A stretch of 64,000 nucleotides of DNA from Lewinellaceae bacterium (GCA_016716135.1 JADJWX010000017.1:62001-126000); one strand, 5' to 3'; shown: positions 29,174 to 38,714, counted from the stretch's first letter. The notes: generated by a model not told the origin, from the letters alone. Translations and numbers: made by a program.

Positions 29174-30973
29174 ATGAAAAAAATGCTCCTTCCCGCCGTA
29201 CTCCTGGCACTTTCGTCGCACCAACTTTTTGCGCAAAAAAACACCGATCCCCGCCTCGCCGGGCTCGATACGATGATCAACCGCATACTGAACGAGTGGC
29301 ATGCAGCCGGCTGCGGCGTTGCCGTCGTGGAAAAAGACAAGGTGCTTTTCGCAGGAGGCTTCGGTTTTGCCGATTTCGAAGCCCAAAAACCGGCAACTGC
29401 CAACACTATTTTTCAAATTGGTTCTTCTTCCAAGGCGTTCACCTCCGCCCTGCTTGGGCTCTTCGCCGAAGAAGGCCAACTCGATTTTGATGAAAAAGTA
29501 ACCACCTACATCCCCGAACTGAAACTGTACAACGATGAGCTAAACCGCAACCTCACCGTGCGCGACCTGACCTGCCACCGCAGCGGCCTGCCCCGCCACG
29601 ACATGGCCTGGTATGTCAATCCCACTACCCGCGACAGTTTTGTGTACCGCATGCGTTATCTGGAACCCTCCGCGGGTCTCCGCGAACGCTGGCAGTACAA
29701 CAACTACGGCTTTCTGCTCCAGGGCGTGATTGCCGAAAAACTGACCGGAAGCACCTGGGAAGACAATATTCGTGCGCGTTTTTTCAAACCGCTGGGCATG
29801 AAAACGGCCATGTTCGACATTTGGAACGCCCCCGCTTCTGCCGATGTAGCCAAGGGTTATTACGAAAAAGACGGCACTATCCGGCACATGGATTATTACA
29901 AAATCGAGGGCATGGGCCCGGCGGGCAGCATTTGCGCCAGCGCTTCCGAAATGGCCAACTGGCTGCTTACCTGGATCAACGGCGGAATATTTAAAGGCGA
30001 CACGATACTGCCGGCGGGGTATGTGCGCCAGGCCATGTCGGCGCAGATGAGCATGGGTGGCGGCGCGCCATCGCCCGAAAACCCCAATATTTATTTCAGC
30101 AGTTACGGCATGGGCTGGATGTTGTCGTCGTACTACGGCCATTACCGGGTTGAGCATGGCGGCAATATCAACGGCTTTTCGGCCGACGTCTGCTTTTTTC
30201 CCAGCGACAGTGTCGGCGTGGTTGTGCTGGTCAACCAGGACGGCTCCCAGGTAAATGCCGTCATCCGGAATATGATCATGGATAAGCTGCTGGGCCTGCC
30301 CGCCCGCGACTGGCAGGGTTTCCTGCTTGATCGCGCTAAAAAACAAGAGGCTGCCGCCAATGAAGCCGGCGATGTGGAAGACCTTTCCCGTAAAACCGGC
30401 ACCCAGCCCTCCCAGGCGCTTCAAAATTATACAGGCACCTTCGAACACCCCGGCTATGGAAGCCTGACCCTGATGCTGCGCAATGATTCACTCATTGCCC
30501 GCACCAGTATGCTGGATTTTTACCTCGAACATTACCACTACGATATTTTTCGCCCGGTAGCCATTATCGCTGGTTTGGATGTGGAATCGAACAGCCCGAT
30601 CCGCTTCCAATTTGTCACCGATCTGAAAGGAGACATCGCAGAAATCCGGGCCGTTGGCCTGGAGCCGGCCGTGGACGCCCTGGAGTTCAAACGCAAAGCC
30701 GTGGCCGTTAAAATGGCTGAAAATGAGCTGAAAAAATATTGCGGCGAATACGAACTGGCCGGAGTTACCTGCAAGGTTTACCTGAAAGGCAGCACGCTTT
30801 TCGTATTTGTGCCCGGGCAGCCGGAGTACGAAACCATGCCCATCGGAAACAATGAATTCAAACTGACCGCCCTTGACGGCTTCAGCGTGCGGTTCGAATT
30901 GGATGACCAAAAGGAGGCAACCGCCGTCAACTTTATTCAACCCAACGGCACGTTTAAAGCAACACGTAAATAA
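29174..30973 (+). CDS. Serine hydrolase of the beta-lactamase/penicillin-binding-protein family (class C-like), copy 1
   Basis: The ATG at 29174 gives a signal peptide (MKKMLLPAVLLALSSHQLFA). Motifs of the beta-lactamase fold are IGSSSKAFTSALLG (S-x-x-K), WQYNNYGFLLQGVI (Y-x-N) and RVEHGGNINGFS (H-G-G in place of K-T-G). The N-terminal ~370 residues are the catalytic domain; the C-terminal ~230 residues (YTGTFEHPGYGSLTLMLRND to VNFIQPNGTFKATRK) match the DUF3471-type beta domain common in such peptidases. Likely substrates are peptides or esters, not antibiotics. It is followed 22 bases later by a second member of the family, so the two are probably co-transcribed. Confidence 0.85.
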   Translation: MKKMLLPAVLLALSSHQLFAQKNTDPRLAGLDTMINRILNEWHAAGCGVAVVEKDKVLFAGGFGFADFEAQKPATANTIFQIGSSSKAFTSALLGLFAEEGQLDFDEKVTTYIPELKLYNDELNRNLTVRDLTCHRSGLPRHDMAWYVNPTTRDSFVYRMRYLEPSAGLRERWQYNNYGFLLQGVIAEKLTGSTWEDNIRARFFKPLGMKTAMFDIWNAPASADVAKGYYEKDGTIRHMDYYKIEGMGPAGSICASASEMANWLLTWINGGIFKGDTILPAGYVRQAMSAQMSMGGGAPSPENPNIYFSSYGMGWMLSSYYGHYRVEHGGNINGFSADVCFFPSDSVGVVVLVNQDGSQVNAVIRNMIMDKLLGLPARDWQGFLLDRAKKQEAAANEAGDVEDLSRKTGTQPSQALQNYTGTFEHPGYGSLTLMLRNDSLIARTSMLDFYLEHYHYDIFRPVAIIAGLDVESNSPIRFQFVTDLKGDIAEIRAVGLEPAVDALEFKRKAVAVKMAENELKKYCGEYELAGVTCKVYLKGSTLFVFVPGQPEYETMPIGNNEFKLTALDGFSVRFELDDQKEATAVNFIQPNGTFKATRK

Positions 30974-30995
30974 TTTCTGTTCAAAAAAAATACAC

Positions 30996-32657
30996 ATGAA
31001 GAACCTGCTTGGAATCTCCCTGATCCTGCTGCTCCACGCAATCGCGCTGCCGGCCCAAACGGACAACAGCTGGCTGACCGCTGAATTTGACGAAATCTGC
31101 CAGGCCAAATTCCCCGCCGACGGACCGGGCGGCGCCGTACTGGTGGCCAAAGGCGACCAGATCCTTTACCACAAAGCGTTCGGGCTGGATGACGTGGAAA
31201 ACAAAAAGCCGCTTCAAACCGGCATGGTGTTCCGCATCGGCTCGGTGACCAAACAATTCACCGCCATAGCCATCCTGCAACTGGTGGAAAAAGGAAAACT
31301 CTCGCTCCAGGACGAGATCACCAAATTTATTCCCGACTACCCTGTCCGGGGTAAAAAAATCACGGTCGAACACCTGCTCCACCACACCTCGGGCATAAAA
31401 AGCTACACCAGTATGGCGGAATGGACGCCGGAAGTCTGGAAAAAAGATTTCACCCCGGCCGGGCTGGTTGATTTTTTCAAAAACCAGCCTATGGATTTTG
31501 ACCCCGGAACGCAAAACAGTTACAGCAATTCCGGGTACATCCTGCTCGGGTATATCATTGAAAAAGTTTCCGGCCAGACGTACGCCGAGTACCTGGAAAA
31601 AAATGTGTTCACCCGGGCCGGCCTGACCAACACTTTTTACGAAAATCAAAAACGCCCGATACCCAACTGGGCTGCAGGATACCAGCGCGGCACCAACGGC
31701 TACGAACCGGCCATGCCCCTGAGCATGACCCAGCCTTATGCCGCCGGCAGCCTGGCTTCTACGGTGGAAGACCTCTTCCGCTGGACACGTGCGGTGCACA
31801 GCGGCAAACTGGTGGCTGCCGACCTCCTGAAAAAAGCGCACACCCCCAACATCCTGCCCGACGGCATCAACACCCACTATGGCTATGGCTGGATTATGGG
31901 CAACATCCTCGGCAGCCCCACCATTGAGCACGACGGGGGGATAAACGGTTTCCTGAGTTCGCTCATCTACCTGCCGAATGAAAAAATCACGGTAGCCATA
32001 CTGACAAATTGCGACTGCAACTCACCCGGCGGAACCGCGACCGAATTGGCTGCCCTCGCCGCCGGGCATCCGCTGGTGCTGGAAGAAATTGACATTTCAG
32101 CAGCCAAACTGGCGGAATACGAAGGCATTTATGAAAACAGGTTAAAACAACGGCGCATTATCACGGTAGAAAACGGCATCCTTACCTCCAACCGCGTAGG
32201 CGGCCGCATCACGAAACTGAGCCCGATCGGCAAAGACAAATTCCGGATAACCGATGCCTTGATCAACGTGACTTTTCTGCGCGATGAAAAAAGCGGCCAG
32301 GTGAATGCCGTTAGCCTCAACACCCGCTCGGAGCTCGACGACCGTTGGGTCAAAACAACAGGCAACATTCCGGAGCCGCCCAAGGAAGAAGTCCGGCTGA
32401 ATGAAGCACAACTGGACCGCTTGGTCGGCGAGTACCATGTAGCCCCGACATTTTCCATCACCATCAGCCGCGAAGGCACGCAGTTGTACGGCCAGGGTAC
32501 CGGCCAACCCCGGTTTGAAATGTACCCTGCTTCGGAATACAAGTTTTTTCTGAAAGTTGTCGACGCCAAAATTGAATTCTTTCCGGATGCCGACGGCGCC
32601 GTCGGAAAAATGGTGCTCTACCAGAATGGCCAGGAAATTCCCGGACAACGGCGGTAG
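30996..32657 (+). CDS. Serine hydrolase of the beta-lactamase family, copy 2
   Basis: The ATG at 30996 gives the signal peptide MKNLLGISLILLLHAIALPA. Catalytic motifs are RIGSVTKQFTAIAILQ (S-x-x-K), NSYSNSGYILLGYIIEK (Y-x-N) and IEHDGGINGF (H-D-G-G). The C-terminal ~200 residues form a beta-rich domain (YEGIYENRLKQRRIITVENG, LVGEYHVAPTFSITISREG) like those of other beta-lactamase-related esterases and D-aminopeptidases. It lies 22 bases after copy 1 but is not a close duplicate, having a different C-terminal part. Periplasmic or secreted location is expected. A G-rich repeat begins at its stop codon. Confidence 0.85.
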   Translation: MKNLLGISLILLLHAIALPAQTDNSWLTAEFDEICQAKFPADGPGGAVLVAKGDQILYHKAFGLDDVENKKPLQTGMVFRIGSVTKQFTAIAILQLVEKGKLSLQDEITKFIPDYPVRGKKITVEHLLHHTSGIKSYTSMAEWTPEVWKKDFTPAGLVDFFKNQPMDFDPGTQNSYSNSGYILLGYIIEKVSGQTYAEYLEKNVFTRAGLTNTFYENQKRPIPNWAAGYQRGTNGYEPAMPLSMTQPYAAGSLASTVEDLFRWTRAVHSGKLVAADLLKKAHTPNILPDGINTHYGYGWIMGNILGSPTIEHDGGINGFLSSLIYLPNEKITVAILTNCDCNSPGGTATELAALAAGHPLVLEEIDISAAKLAEYEGIYENRLKQRRIITVENGILTSNRVGGRITKLSPIGKDKFRITDALINVTFLRDEKSGQVNAVSLNTRSELDDRWVKTTGNIPEPPKEEVRLNEAQLDRLVGEYHVAPTFSITISREGTQLYGQGTGQPRFEMYPASEYKFFLKVVDAKIEFFPDADGAVGKMVLYQNGQEIPGQRR

Positions 32658-32777
32658 GGGGCTTAGGGCTTAGGGCAAAGGGCTTAGGGCAAAGGGCGGA
32701 GGGCTTAGGGCGGAGGGCAGCCCTCCGCGCGAAACTGCTCTTCGCCCTAAGCCCTTTGCCCTAAGCCCTCCCCCCCC
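32657..32777. repeat. G-rich GGGCTTA/GGGCAAA repeat with inverted C-rich partner
   Basis: Iterated blocks GGGCTTA, GGGCAAA and GGGCGGA (about ten G-tracts) are followed by the complementary GCCCTAAGCCCTTTGCCC. The element can form a long hairpin or G-quadruplex on the plus strand. It lies between two genes on the same strand and starts at the stop of the serine hydrolase. Confidence 0.8.
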
Positions 32778-32880
32778 AACGCAGCGTTCAACGGGTAATC
32801 GGCGTTTGATTCCACAATTATAAACCGCCAGGAAATTCCATCCAACGCCGCCATTTTACAAAAACAAAGGGCCCACCCTT

Positions 32881-32911
32881 GCGTTTCAACAATGTACCTT
32901 TGTTGAAACGC
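32881..32911 (+). promoter_or_regulatory. Promoter -7 element TACCTTTG embedded in a perfect 12-bp dyad
   Basis: GCGTTTCAACAA (32881-32892) and TTGTTGAAACGC (32900-32911) are perfect complements around TGTACCT. The TAnnTTTG-type -7 element lies at 32895-32902, inside the dyad, 34 bases before the next start at 32936. A repressor bound to the dyad would cover the promoter; alternatively the dyad could be a 5' UTR hairpin. No good -33 TTG spacing was found. Confidence 0.5.
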
Positions 32912-32935
32912 CCCGCGCAACCCGCCTGATTCGTT

Positions 32936-33616
32936 ATGAAAAATTCAAGCTTAGTGATACGCCCGATTTTTTTGCTTTTCGCTGCCCTGTTTTGCAGCGC
33001 AGCCGCTTTTGCCCAGCAAACTGAAACGGATACGGAAAAAAGTAACCTGATCCAGTTTTCCGGGCTCGTAATTACCAATATGGACGGCAACATGGTACCG
33101 GTACCCTATGCGAGTATTTTTTTACCGAATAAAAAACGCGGCACCTATGCCGACTACCGCGGTTTTTTTACCATCGTGGTTGAAAAAGGGGATGTGATCC
33201 GGTTCAACTGTATCGGATTCGAACCGGTCACGAAAACGGTACCCGACACGCTCTCCCAAAGCCGCTACTCCATCGTCCAGATCATGGCACAGGATACCCT
33301 TACCCTGCCCGAAGCGGTGATCTTTCCCTGGCCCTCCCGCGAGCACTTCAAGATCGAGTTTCTGAAAATGGATGTTACCCCCGAACTTCAACGTATTGCT
33401 ACGAAAAACCTGGCCAATGAATACCTGGCCGAAGCGCGTAAAAATCCCGACATGGTGCCTTATGGCGGCCGGGAAAGCGCGAATTTTTACCTGCGCCAGC
33501 AGGCTCGCGAGTACGTGTACATCGGGCAAACGCCTCCGATGAACATCTTCAGCCCGCTCGCCTGGGCACAGTTTGTCAAAGCCTGGAAAGACGGGGATTT
33601 CAAGAAGAAAAAGTAA
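32936..33616 (+). CDS. Secreted protein with carboxypeptidase-regulatory-like (CarboxypepD_reg) domain
   Basis: The 226-residue protein has a signal peptide (MKNSSLVIRPIFLLFAALFC to AAAFAQ). Residues ~40-120 form a CarboxypepD_reg-like beta sandwich (FSGLVITNMDGNMVPVPYAS, then KRGTYADYRGFFTIVVEKGD and RFNCIGFEPVTKTV), as seen at the N-terminus of TonB-dependent receptors or as free periplasmic proteins. The C-terminal part is helical (IATKNLANEYLAEARKN) and ends NIFSPLAWAQFVKAWKDGDF-KKKK. About 95 bases of this 3' end recur at 33644-33747 and 35689-35795. A terminator hairpin overlaps the stop codon. Intact, probably monocistronic, with a dyad-covered promoter. Confidence 0.75.
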   Translation: MKNSSLVIRPIFLLFAALFCSAAAFAQQTETDTEKSNLIQFSGLVITNMDGNMVPVPYASIFLPNKKRGTYADYRGFFTIVVEKGDVIRFNCIGFEPVTKTVPDTLSQSRYSIVQIMAQDTLTLPEAVIFPWPSREHFKIEFLKMDVTPELQRIATKNLANEYLAEARKNPDMVPYGGRESANFYLRQQAREYVYIGQTPPMNIFSPLAWAQFVKAWKDGDFKKKK

Positions 33617-33636
33617 CGCGAACAGTTTGTTCGCGT
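33616..33636. terminator. Terminator hairpin after the CarboxypepD_reg gene
   Basis: ACGCGAACA pairs with TGTTCGCGT around GTT. The same CGCGAACAGTTTGTTCGCG sequence (inverted) ends the AsmA gene at 35947-35965, and a variant with a CTCC-type loop follows the gene-end copy at 35796-35814. Confidence 0.65.
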
Positions 33637-33643
33637 GAAAAAG

Positions 33644-33747
33644 ACAGTTCACACGACGGGACAAACACCCCGATGAGCATTTTCAGCCCGCTCACCCGGG
33701 CACAGTTTTTCAAAGCCGGGAAATACGGCGATTTCAAGAAGAGGTAA
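33644..33747 (+). pseudogene. Duplicated 3' end of the CarboxypepD_reg gene, copy 2
   Basis: The stretch reads in one frame as a diverged version of the preceding gene's end, including TPMSIFSPLTRAQFFKAGKY, with GDFKKR and a TAA at 33745-33747. Similarity begins near ACAAACACC and stops at the stop codon. It lies 28 bases after the real gene and has no start of its own. Confidence 0.7.
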
Positions 33748-33816
33748 AAACGGCTTTGCCAAGGTAAATCGCGAGCGCTCTCTACTTGCCGGTCAAGTAT
33801 CCTTTGTAGCAACTGG

Positions 33817-35456
33817 CTAATTCTGTACTTGAAGTTGCTTGAATGAAAACCCGTTTTCTGTATACACACAAATCCAATACGTTCCGTTTGCAATACCAGA
33901 TATAGCATATTCAATGATGCTTTGAGGGTTGTGCCATTCTTTAACAACACGACCGCTGGGATCACATAAACGTATCAGCTTTAATGTGCCGGCGTCAGCA
34001 GGATAACGAAGTGAAAACGCAGTGGAAGCCGGGTTGGGGAATAACTCCAGATTTGGAAAATTCGCTGGGGTAGAACCGGTGCTGACAATGCGATCATAGG
34101 GATCATAAATAAATAATTCGCGACCTGTTTCTGGTGTTTGTGCAAGGAAAAACAATATGCTATCGCTTGCAAATAAATGTTTGGGTAAACTGCTCGTATT
34201 TCCAGGAACGATGTCGATCAGCCGGGTTCCGGCGTCTTCGCCATTGGACAAAACCAGTTCCCCGCCTGTTTCACTTCGAAAGCCGAGAAAGGCAAGGGAG
34301 TCGGCAAAAGCGGTCAGGTAATCGACTCCAAGCCACTTCCTATTTGGCTGCCGTTTACCTCCAATATTGTACTCCCGATGGAACCATTGGTAGAGAACAG
34401 GCCGTTTACGCCGCTAAAGTTTTCCCCCTTAAAGTACAGTTTGTTGTTGTATGGTGTAAGGTAGGATGGATTCGTATACTTTCCCGGCGTTGGCTCGAGG
34501 CTGAACGTGCCGTTTACTGTGCCGTCCGAAACCCAAAGTTCTTCCTGATTGCCGCCATTGCCAATCGGTTGGGCTCGAAAATAGAATTTGTCTTGCAAGG
34601 GTAATAAAGACCGTGTCAAGCGAAAATCCGAAAAGGGAACGAACTCAAATTCTTTTAATGCCAGTGTGCCCTGGGTTGTACCGTCCGTAACATATAACCA
34701 ATAGCCTCCGCCGGTTATCGGCATTTTATAAAAAAAGAAAACCTTGTTCCCTACTCTGGTCATATACGGCGCTTGAGCAAACTCACTTCCAGAATTCAGG
34801 TTTTTAATAGCCTTTGTACCTGGGTACGTTCCATCCGATACGAATAAATAGCGGCCATCTTGCAAACCGGCTAAAAACACAAAGCGGTGTTCATCTAGAC
34901 GCGCCATTTCCAAGGGTTGGTAAAACGACTCGTTAAAGTCATTGTAAATGAAATTGCCGGATGCGGTTGAAATTTTGTGATACCACAGCTGAATACCACC
35001 TGAGGAATATTTTACCAAATAAAAAATAGTGTCTTTGATTGGCAAGAAACTAAGGAGTTCCTGGTCGGATGATGCTATTGAAATACTGATTTTACTATTT
35101 TCAGTACCACCACTACGAACCAGGTAGGTATTGCCAAAAAAGGTTTCCTTGAAATAAATAAATGAATCAATAAGCTGGAAATCTACCGGATCGGTAAACG
35201 CCAAGGGCTGGTGGATTTGCTTAGTTCCAATAGCCGTACCATCTGTAGCCCAAAGCGATAATTTATCAGAATTGTCGCGTTGTGTAAAAATTAGCTGGTT
35301 CTTTATGATGCCTAACGGGGTTTCTGAATCTTCATCAAAAGAACTTGTACTCCCCGGGATATAATCTCGAACCAGTTGTACGGCTTGAGCAGTTAGAGTT
35401 GTTTGCAAGCTGAATACCAATAACAAGAGAGCAAAAAATAAATTTTGGGATGTCAT
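33817..35456 (-). CDS. T9SS-exported protein with ELW-x-x-DGT repeats, one frameshift
   Basis: The ATG at 35456 gives the signal peptide MTSQNLFFALLLLVFSLQTT. The body contains repeats of the 'ELW-x-x-DGT-x-x-GT' type (LWATDGTAIGTKQI, LFVSDGTYPGTKAI, LYVTDGTTQGTLAL, ELWVSDGTVNGTFSL), which form a propeller-like beta structure in secreted Bacteroidota proteins. The C-terminal sorting domain is FPNLELFPNPASTAFSLRYP to GFSFKQLQVQN. A break near 34320 (just after SGLESIT) is repaired by moving one base, giving DYLTAFADSLAFLGFRSETG between the two parts. The gene is more AT-rich than its neighbours and lies between two copies of the CarboxypepD_reg gene's 3' end. Confidence 0.75.
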
Positions 35457-35688
35457 AGTTTTAAATTTTGGTGCTGAATGAACGATAAGGAGGCAAGGCT
35501 TGAACCCAAGCGCAAAATAGTTAGGGTCACCTAATTTAAATGCCAATTGCTCAATTATTGACGACTAGTATTTAAGTAATGCTACTATTGTTCACTTCAA
35601 TCGTTCAACCAGTCGATCTATTCATTGACAAAGGCATACTAAAGGGAACAACCAGCAGGAAACACTACAGGTTTAAGGCATGTTTGAA

Positions 35689-35795
35689 ACAGTTCGCACG
35701 ACGGGCCAAACACCTCGATGAACATCTTCAGCCCGCTCGCCTGGGCACAGTTTTTCAAAGCCTGGAAAGACGGGGATTTCAAGAAGAAAAAGTAA
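35689..35795 (+). pseudogene. Duplicated 3' end of the CarboxypepD_reg gene, copy 3
   Basis: Read in frame, this gives MNIFSPLAWAQFFKAWKDGD followed by FKKKK and TAA (35793-35795), nearly identical to the true gene end at 33616 with one Val-to-Phe change. Copies 2 and 3 also share the sequence just upstream (ACAGTTC-CACGACGGG), which the real gene lacks, so one was copied from the other or both from a common source. Confidence 0.75.
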
Positions 35796-35965
35796 CGCGA
35801 ACCTCCGGTTCGCGCAAAAACAGCGGATCGTGTGAAGGGCCAATCGCCTCTAAAACACTTCTTCAGTGCACCTGCCTGAATACCGTCTCCCCGGGTCGGG
35901 AAGATCAATGTTTCAAAATATAAATTCCGGACTAGAAATTTTTTGCCGCGAACAAACTGTTCGCG
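35796..35965. other. Intergenic stretch with two terminator-type hairpins
   Basis: CGCGAACC and GGTTCGCG around TCC (35796-35814) follow the third gene-end copy. CGCGAACA and TGTTCGCG around AAC (35947-35965) lie right after the AsmA stop on the minus strand and are followed there by GGCAAAAAA. The bases between show no gene. Confidence 0.6.
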
Positions 35966-38533
35966 TTACTCACGCTTTACGCCGGCGCCCCCGACGATCT
36001 CGTCCAAAAACTCGTTTTCGTCCTCAATTGGCGGACGGGTGTACACCCCGGAAAACTCCTGGTCGATGGCCGCCGCGATGAGTTGCTTGCGCGCTTCACT
36101 GCGCTCGAAGGCCGATTGCACTTCTTTCCTGCCCTTTTTCATCTCGTATTTATCGAGGTTGCCCACGATGGAATAGTAGGCATTGAACCAGCCCTTTTTT
36201 TGCGGAAGCGGGTCGAAATTGTCATCCTTGCTTTTGAGCCGGTTCCAGAGCGTCTGGCCGACGTTGACCTTGATTTTGTAATCGATGTCGTTGTCAAACG
36301 TGTGGGTGCCGGAAAGGGTAAGGTTCAGGGCATTGTTTTGAATAAACATCACCGGGAGATAGAGCTGTCCCTTGCTGATTTCCAGATAATTCTGCAAGCC
36401 GGTAAAACGCACGTCGCGCAGGTCTTCGATGTGTACAAAATTGGAGAAGTCTTCCAGCATTTTCAGATTGACCAGTTGGCCGTTGGTAGCCTGAATGTCG
36501 GCGTAGGCGCGGAGTTTGTCCAGCAGAAAATCATTGCGTTCGTTCCAAAAGGCCCATACCACCACACGGCCCGAGAGGCGGCCCCGGAGGTTGGCATCGG
36601 TGATAACCCCCTGGCCGAAGTTGTTACACTGTTCCATGCAGGTTTGCAGGTCCAGGTGTCTGGCGATCACCTTCATTTGCAGGGTCGGGCTGATGGCAAA
36701 GTGGGCGATACCGTCCAGATTGACCAGGCCGTCCATAGTCCGGGCGTCGCCTTTGATCGCCAGTTGGTTGTGGTCGAAAGCCAGGCGTCCGTCAAATTCA
36801 TCGACCCGGATCTTTTCATATTCCAGGTGCTCGATCCTTGCTTCAAAAACACCGTTGAGTTTATCGGTCAGTTGCTGCCGCCCCACATTGCCGGCAGTGC
36901 GCAGGGAGTCGATCTCGGGCTGGCCGCCGGCCACGGCTTTTTCCTCTACGGAAAAAAGGTTGATCAGTTGGGTCAGGTCGAGATTGCGGGAGTGCAAGCC
37001 TGCGCTAAATTCAAGCTGCGCATCGGCAGTGTTCAGCGAATCGGCAAACAGAACGGGCAGCAGGTTGCGGGCGCTGCTGCGCAGGCTGAAGTCGCTGTTG
37101 CCGGCCTGCACAAGCAGGCTGTCGACGGCAATCAGGTTGTTTTCGAGGCGCAGGCGGCCGGAGCGCACCGTCAGCGGCACATTTTTGTACACAATGCCGG
37201 CTTCCTCAAACTGCACTTCACCACTGGCCTGCACGGCGTTTACCCGGCCCATGTCGATCATATCGGCGTAGCGGCCCTGTACGCTAAGACTGTTGAGCCG
37301 CACCACACCGTCGCCCCCGGTAATATCGGGGTTTCCAAAAAGGCCGAAGCCGGCAGCCAGGGGCAGGGCGCCGTGGCATTGAAAGTCGACAACCGGATCG
37401 TCGAGTTGGGTGATTTTCAGGGCCAGGTCGAGCGGTTCTCCGCCGAAATTGCCCTTGAAATCGGCAATTTCAAAAATCCCCGAGCCCGTGGGCGGGGCGC
37501 TGTAGGTGGCTTTGAACGAAACATTGCGCAAGGGACTTTGCAGTTTTTCAGACAAGAGCTGGCCGTTGCGCAAGGCCACTTCCGCACCGATCGTCGGCGT
37601 CTGGGTTTTGCCGGCCCGCCCCAGCACGAAGCCGGTAAAATCGTAGGTGCCGCTGCTTTGAAAATCGTTGAAATAGCTGTGGTAAGGTTCGGGCAGCAGG
37701 TCGAAAATAACGGAGATGTCGCCCTCCTTGCTGAGGAACTTCAGGTTCAGATCGGTGTACGCGGGTTTGTCCACGGCGATGCCTTCCACGGCGAAGGTGT
37801 TGCCGCCCACCGTGAGATCGACGCGTTGGAAATCGTAGAGGTCTTTGGTGAGGTCGACGTCGATCACGGCATTGTACCGGATGTTTTCGCCGAGCAGGTA
37901 GCGGCTTTTGTCCAGTTGGAGGCGCGAAACGGTAAAATCGGCCTGGCTGGAAAGGTTGAATTTTTCGGAAGAAAAATTGCCGGCAAAGCCGGCAGTGCGC
38001 AGGTTGACCTCGGCGGTTTGTTTGGTCCGGGCATTGTGAAACGAGATCAGCAGGTTTTTCAACTCGGCATTTTCGAGGGCGATGCGAAGGGCGCTGTCTT
38101 CGTCGGAGCCGGAATCTTTAAAAACTTCGTAGTTGGCCAGGCCGCGTTCGGTGATGCGAATGCGGATGCCGCCGCCGCTGATGTGCATGTCTTTGATCTC
38201 GATGCGGTTGCCGAACAGGCTGGTGAGTTTGAAGCGGAAAGAAATTTCGCGGGCAGCGAGCAGGTAGTCGCCGAAGGCATCCTTGAGCCGCACGTCGGTG
38301 AGGTTGACGGATGCATTGGGGAAACCTTTGAGCAGGGAGAGCTGGGTGTCGCCGACCTGGAGTTCGGTTTTCAGGTTTTTGCCCAGTTCGTTCAGCACCT
38401 GGCGGCTGATTTGTTTGTTAAAAAAAGCGGCGGTGATCACCAGCAGCAGAACGATGATTCCGATGGTGATGCCGGCGCCGATGAGGAATCGGAGCCAGAA
38501 GGGGCGGCGTTTTTTTTGTGTGGGTGTTTGCAT
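35966..38533 (-). CDS. AsmA family (AsmA/TamB-like) envelope protein
   Basis: The 855-residue protein starts with a charged cytoplasmic N-terminus and one TM helix (WLRFLIGAGITIGIIVLLLV), followed by an AsmA-type N-terminal domain (LKTELQVGDTQLSLLKGFPN, then ASVNLTDVRLKDAFGDYLLA) and a long repetitive beta region ending in the AsmA C-terminal domain (VNLKMLEDFSNFVHIEDLRD, then ISKGQLYLPVMFIQNNALNL, TLSGTHTFDNDIDYKIKVNV). AsmA/TamB/YhdP-like proteins form elongated grooves that carry lipid between membranes, so a role in outer-membrane lipid balance is plausible and would fit the Mla operon at the left of the window. The gene is intact and stands alone. Confidence 0.85.
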   Translation of the reverse strand: MQTPTQKKRRPFWLRFLIGAGITIGIIVLLLVITAAFFNKQISRQVLNELGKNLKTELQVGDTQLSLLKGFPNASVNLTDVRLKDAFGDYLLAAREISFRFKLTSLFGNRIEIKDMHISGGGIRIRITERGLANYEVFKDSGSDEDSALRIALENAELKNLLISFHNARTKQTAEVNLRTAGFAGNFSSEKFNLSSQADFTVSRLQLDKSRYLLGENIRYNAVIDVDLTKDLYDFQRVDLTVGGNTFAVEGIAVDKPAYTDLNLKFLSKEGDISVIFDLLPEPYHSYFNDFQSSGTYDFTGFVLGRAGKTQTPTIGAEVALRNGQLLSEKLQSPLRNVSFKATYSAPPTGSGIFEIADFKGNFGGEPLDLALKITQLDDPVVDFQCHGALPLAAGFGLFGNPDITGGDGVVRLNSLSVQGRYADMIDMGRVNAVQASGEVQFEEAGIVYKNVPLTVRSGRLRLENNLIAVDSLLVQAGNSDFSLRSSARNLLPVLFADSLNTADAQLEFSAGLHSRNLDLTQLINLFSVEEKAVAGGQPEIDSLRTAGNVGRQQLTDKLNGVFEARIEHLEYEKIRVDEFDGRLAFDHNQLAIKGDARTMDGLVNLDGIAHFAISPTLQMKVIARHLDLQTCMEQCNNFGQGVITDANLRGRLSGRVVVWAFWNERNDFLLDKLRAYADIQATNGQLVNLKMLEDFSNFVHIEDLRDVRFTGLQNYLEISKGQLYLPVMFIQNNALNLTLSGTHTFDNDIDYKIKVNVGQTLWNRLKSKDDNFDPLPQKKGWFNAYYSIVGNLDKYEMKKGRKEVQSAFERSEARKQLIAAAIDQEFSGVYTRPPIEDENEFLDEIVGGAGVKRE

Positions 38534-38714
38534 GGTGGAATTTGCGCAGTTGGGCGGCTAAATTACGGTTTTTAGCCGGGGAAGGCACGTGATTTCAACT
38601 GCTGTTCCGGGGAAAGCAACCACGACGTGCTCCGGCCCGCCTGACCGCCCTCAACGGATCATGCCTGCCCACAGAAATCCGTCGAATGCCACAAATCAAA
38701 TCCGACCAAAGGCC

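Noticed and set aside
29174..32657. Beta-lactamase resistance locus with the nearby BlaI/BlaR1-like pair
   Set aside because: The two serine hydrolases have HGG/HDGG in place of the K-T-G motif and extra C-terminal domains typical of peptidases/esterases, and the sensor lacks a penicillin-binding domain.
36083..38575. Very long open frame (830 codons) on the plus strand
   Set aside because: It is antisense to the AsmA gene across its whole length, has no domain or signal and reads as low-complexity Val/Ala/Gly/Glu; the minus-strand AsmA protein has clear motifs.
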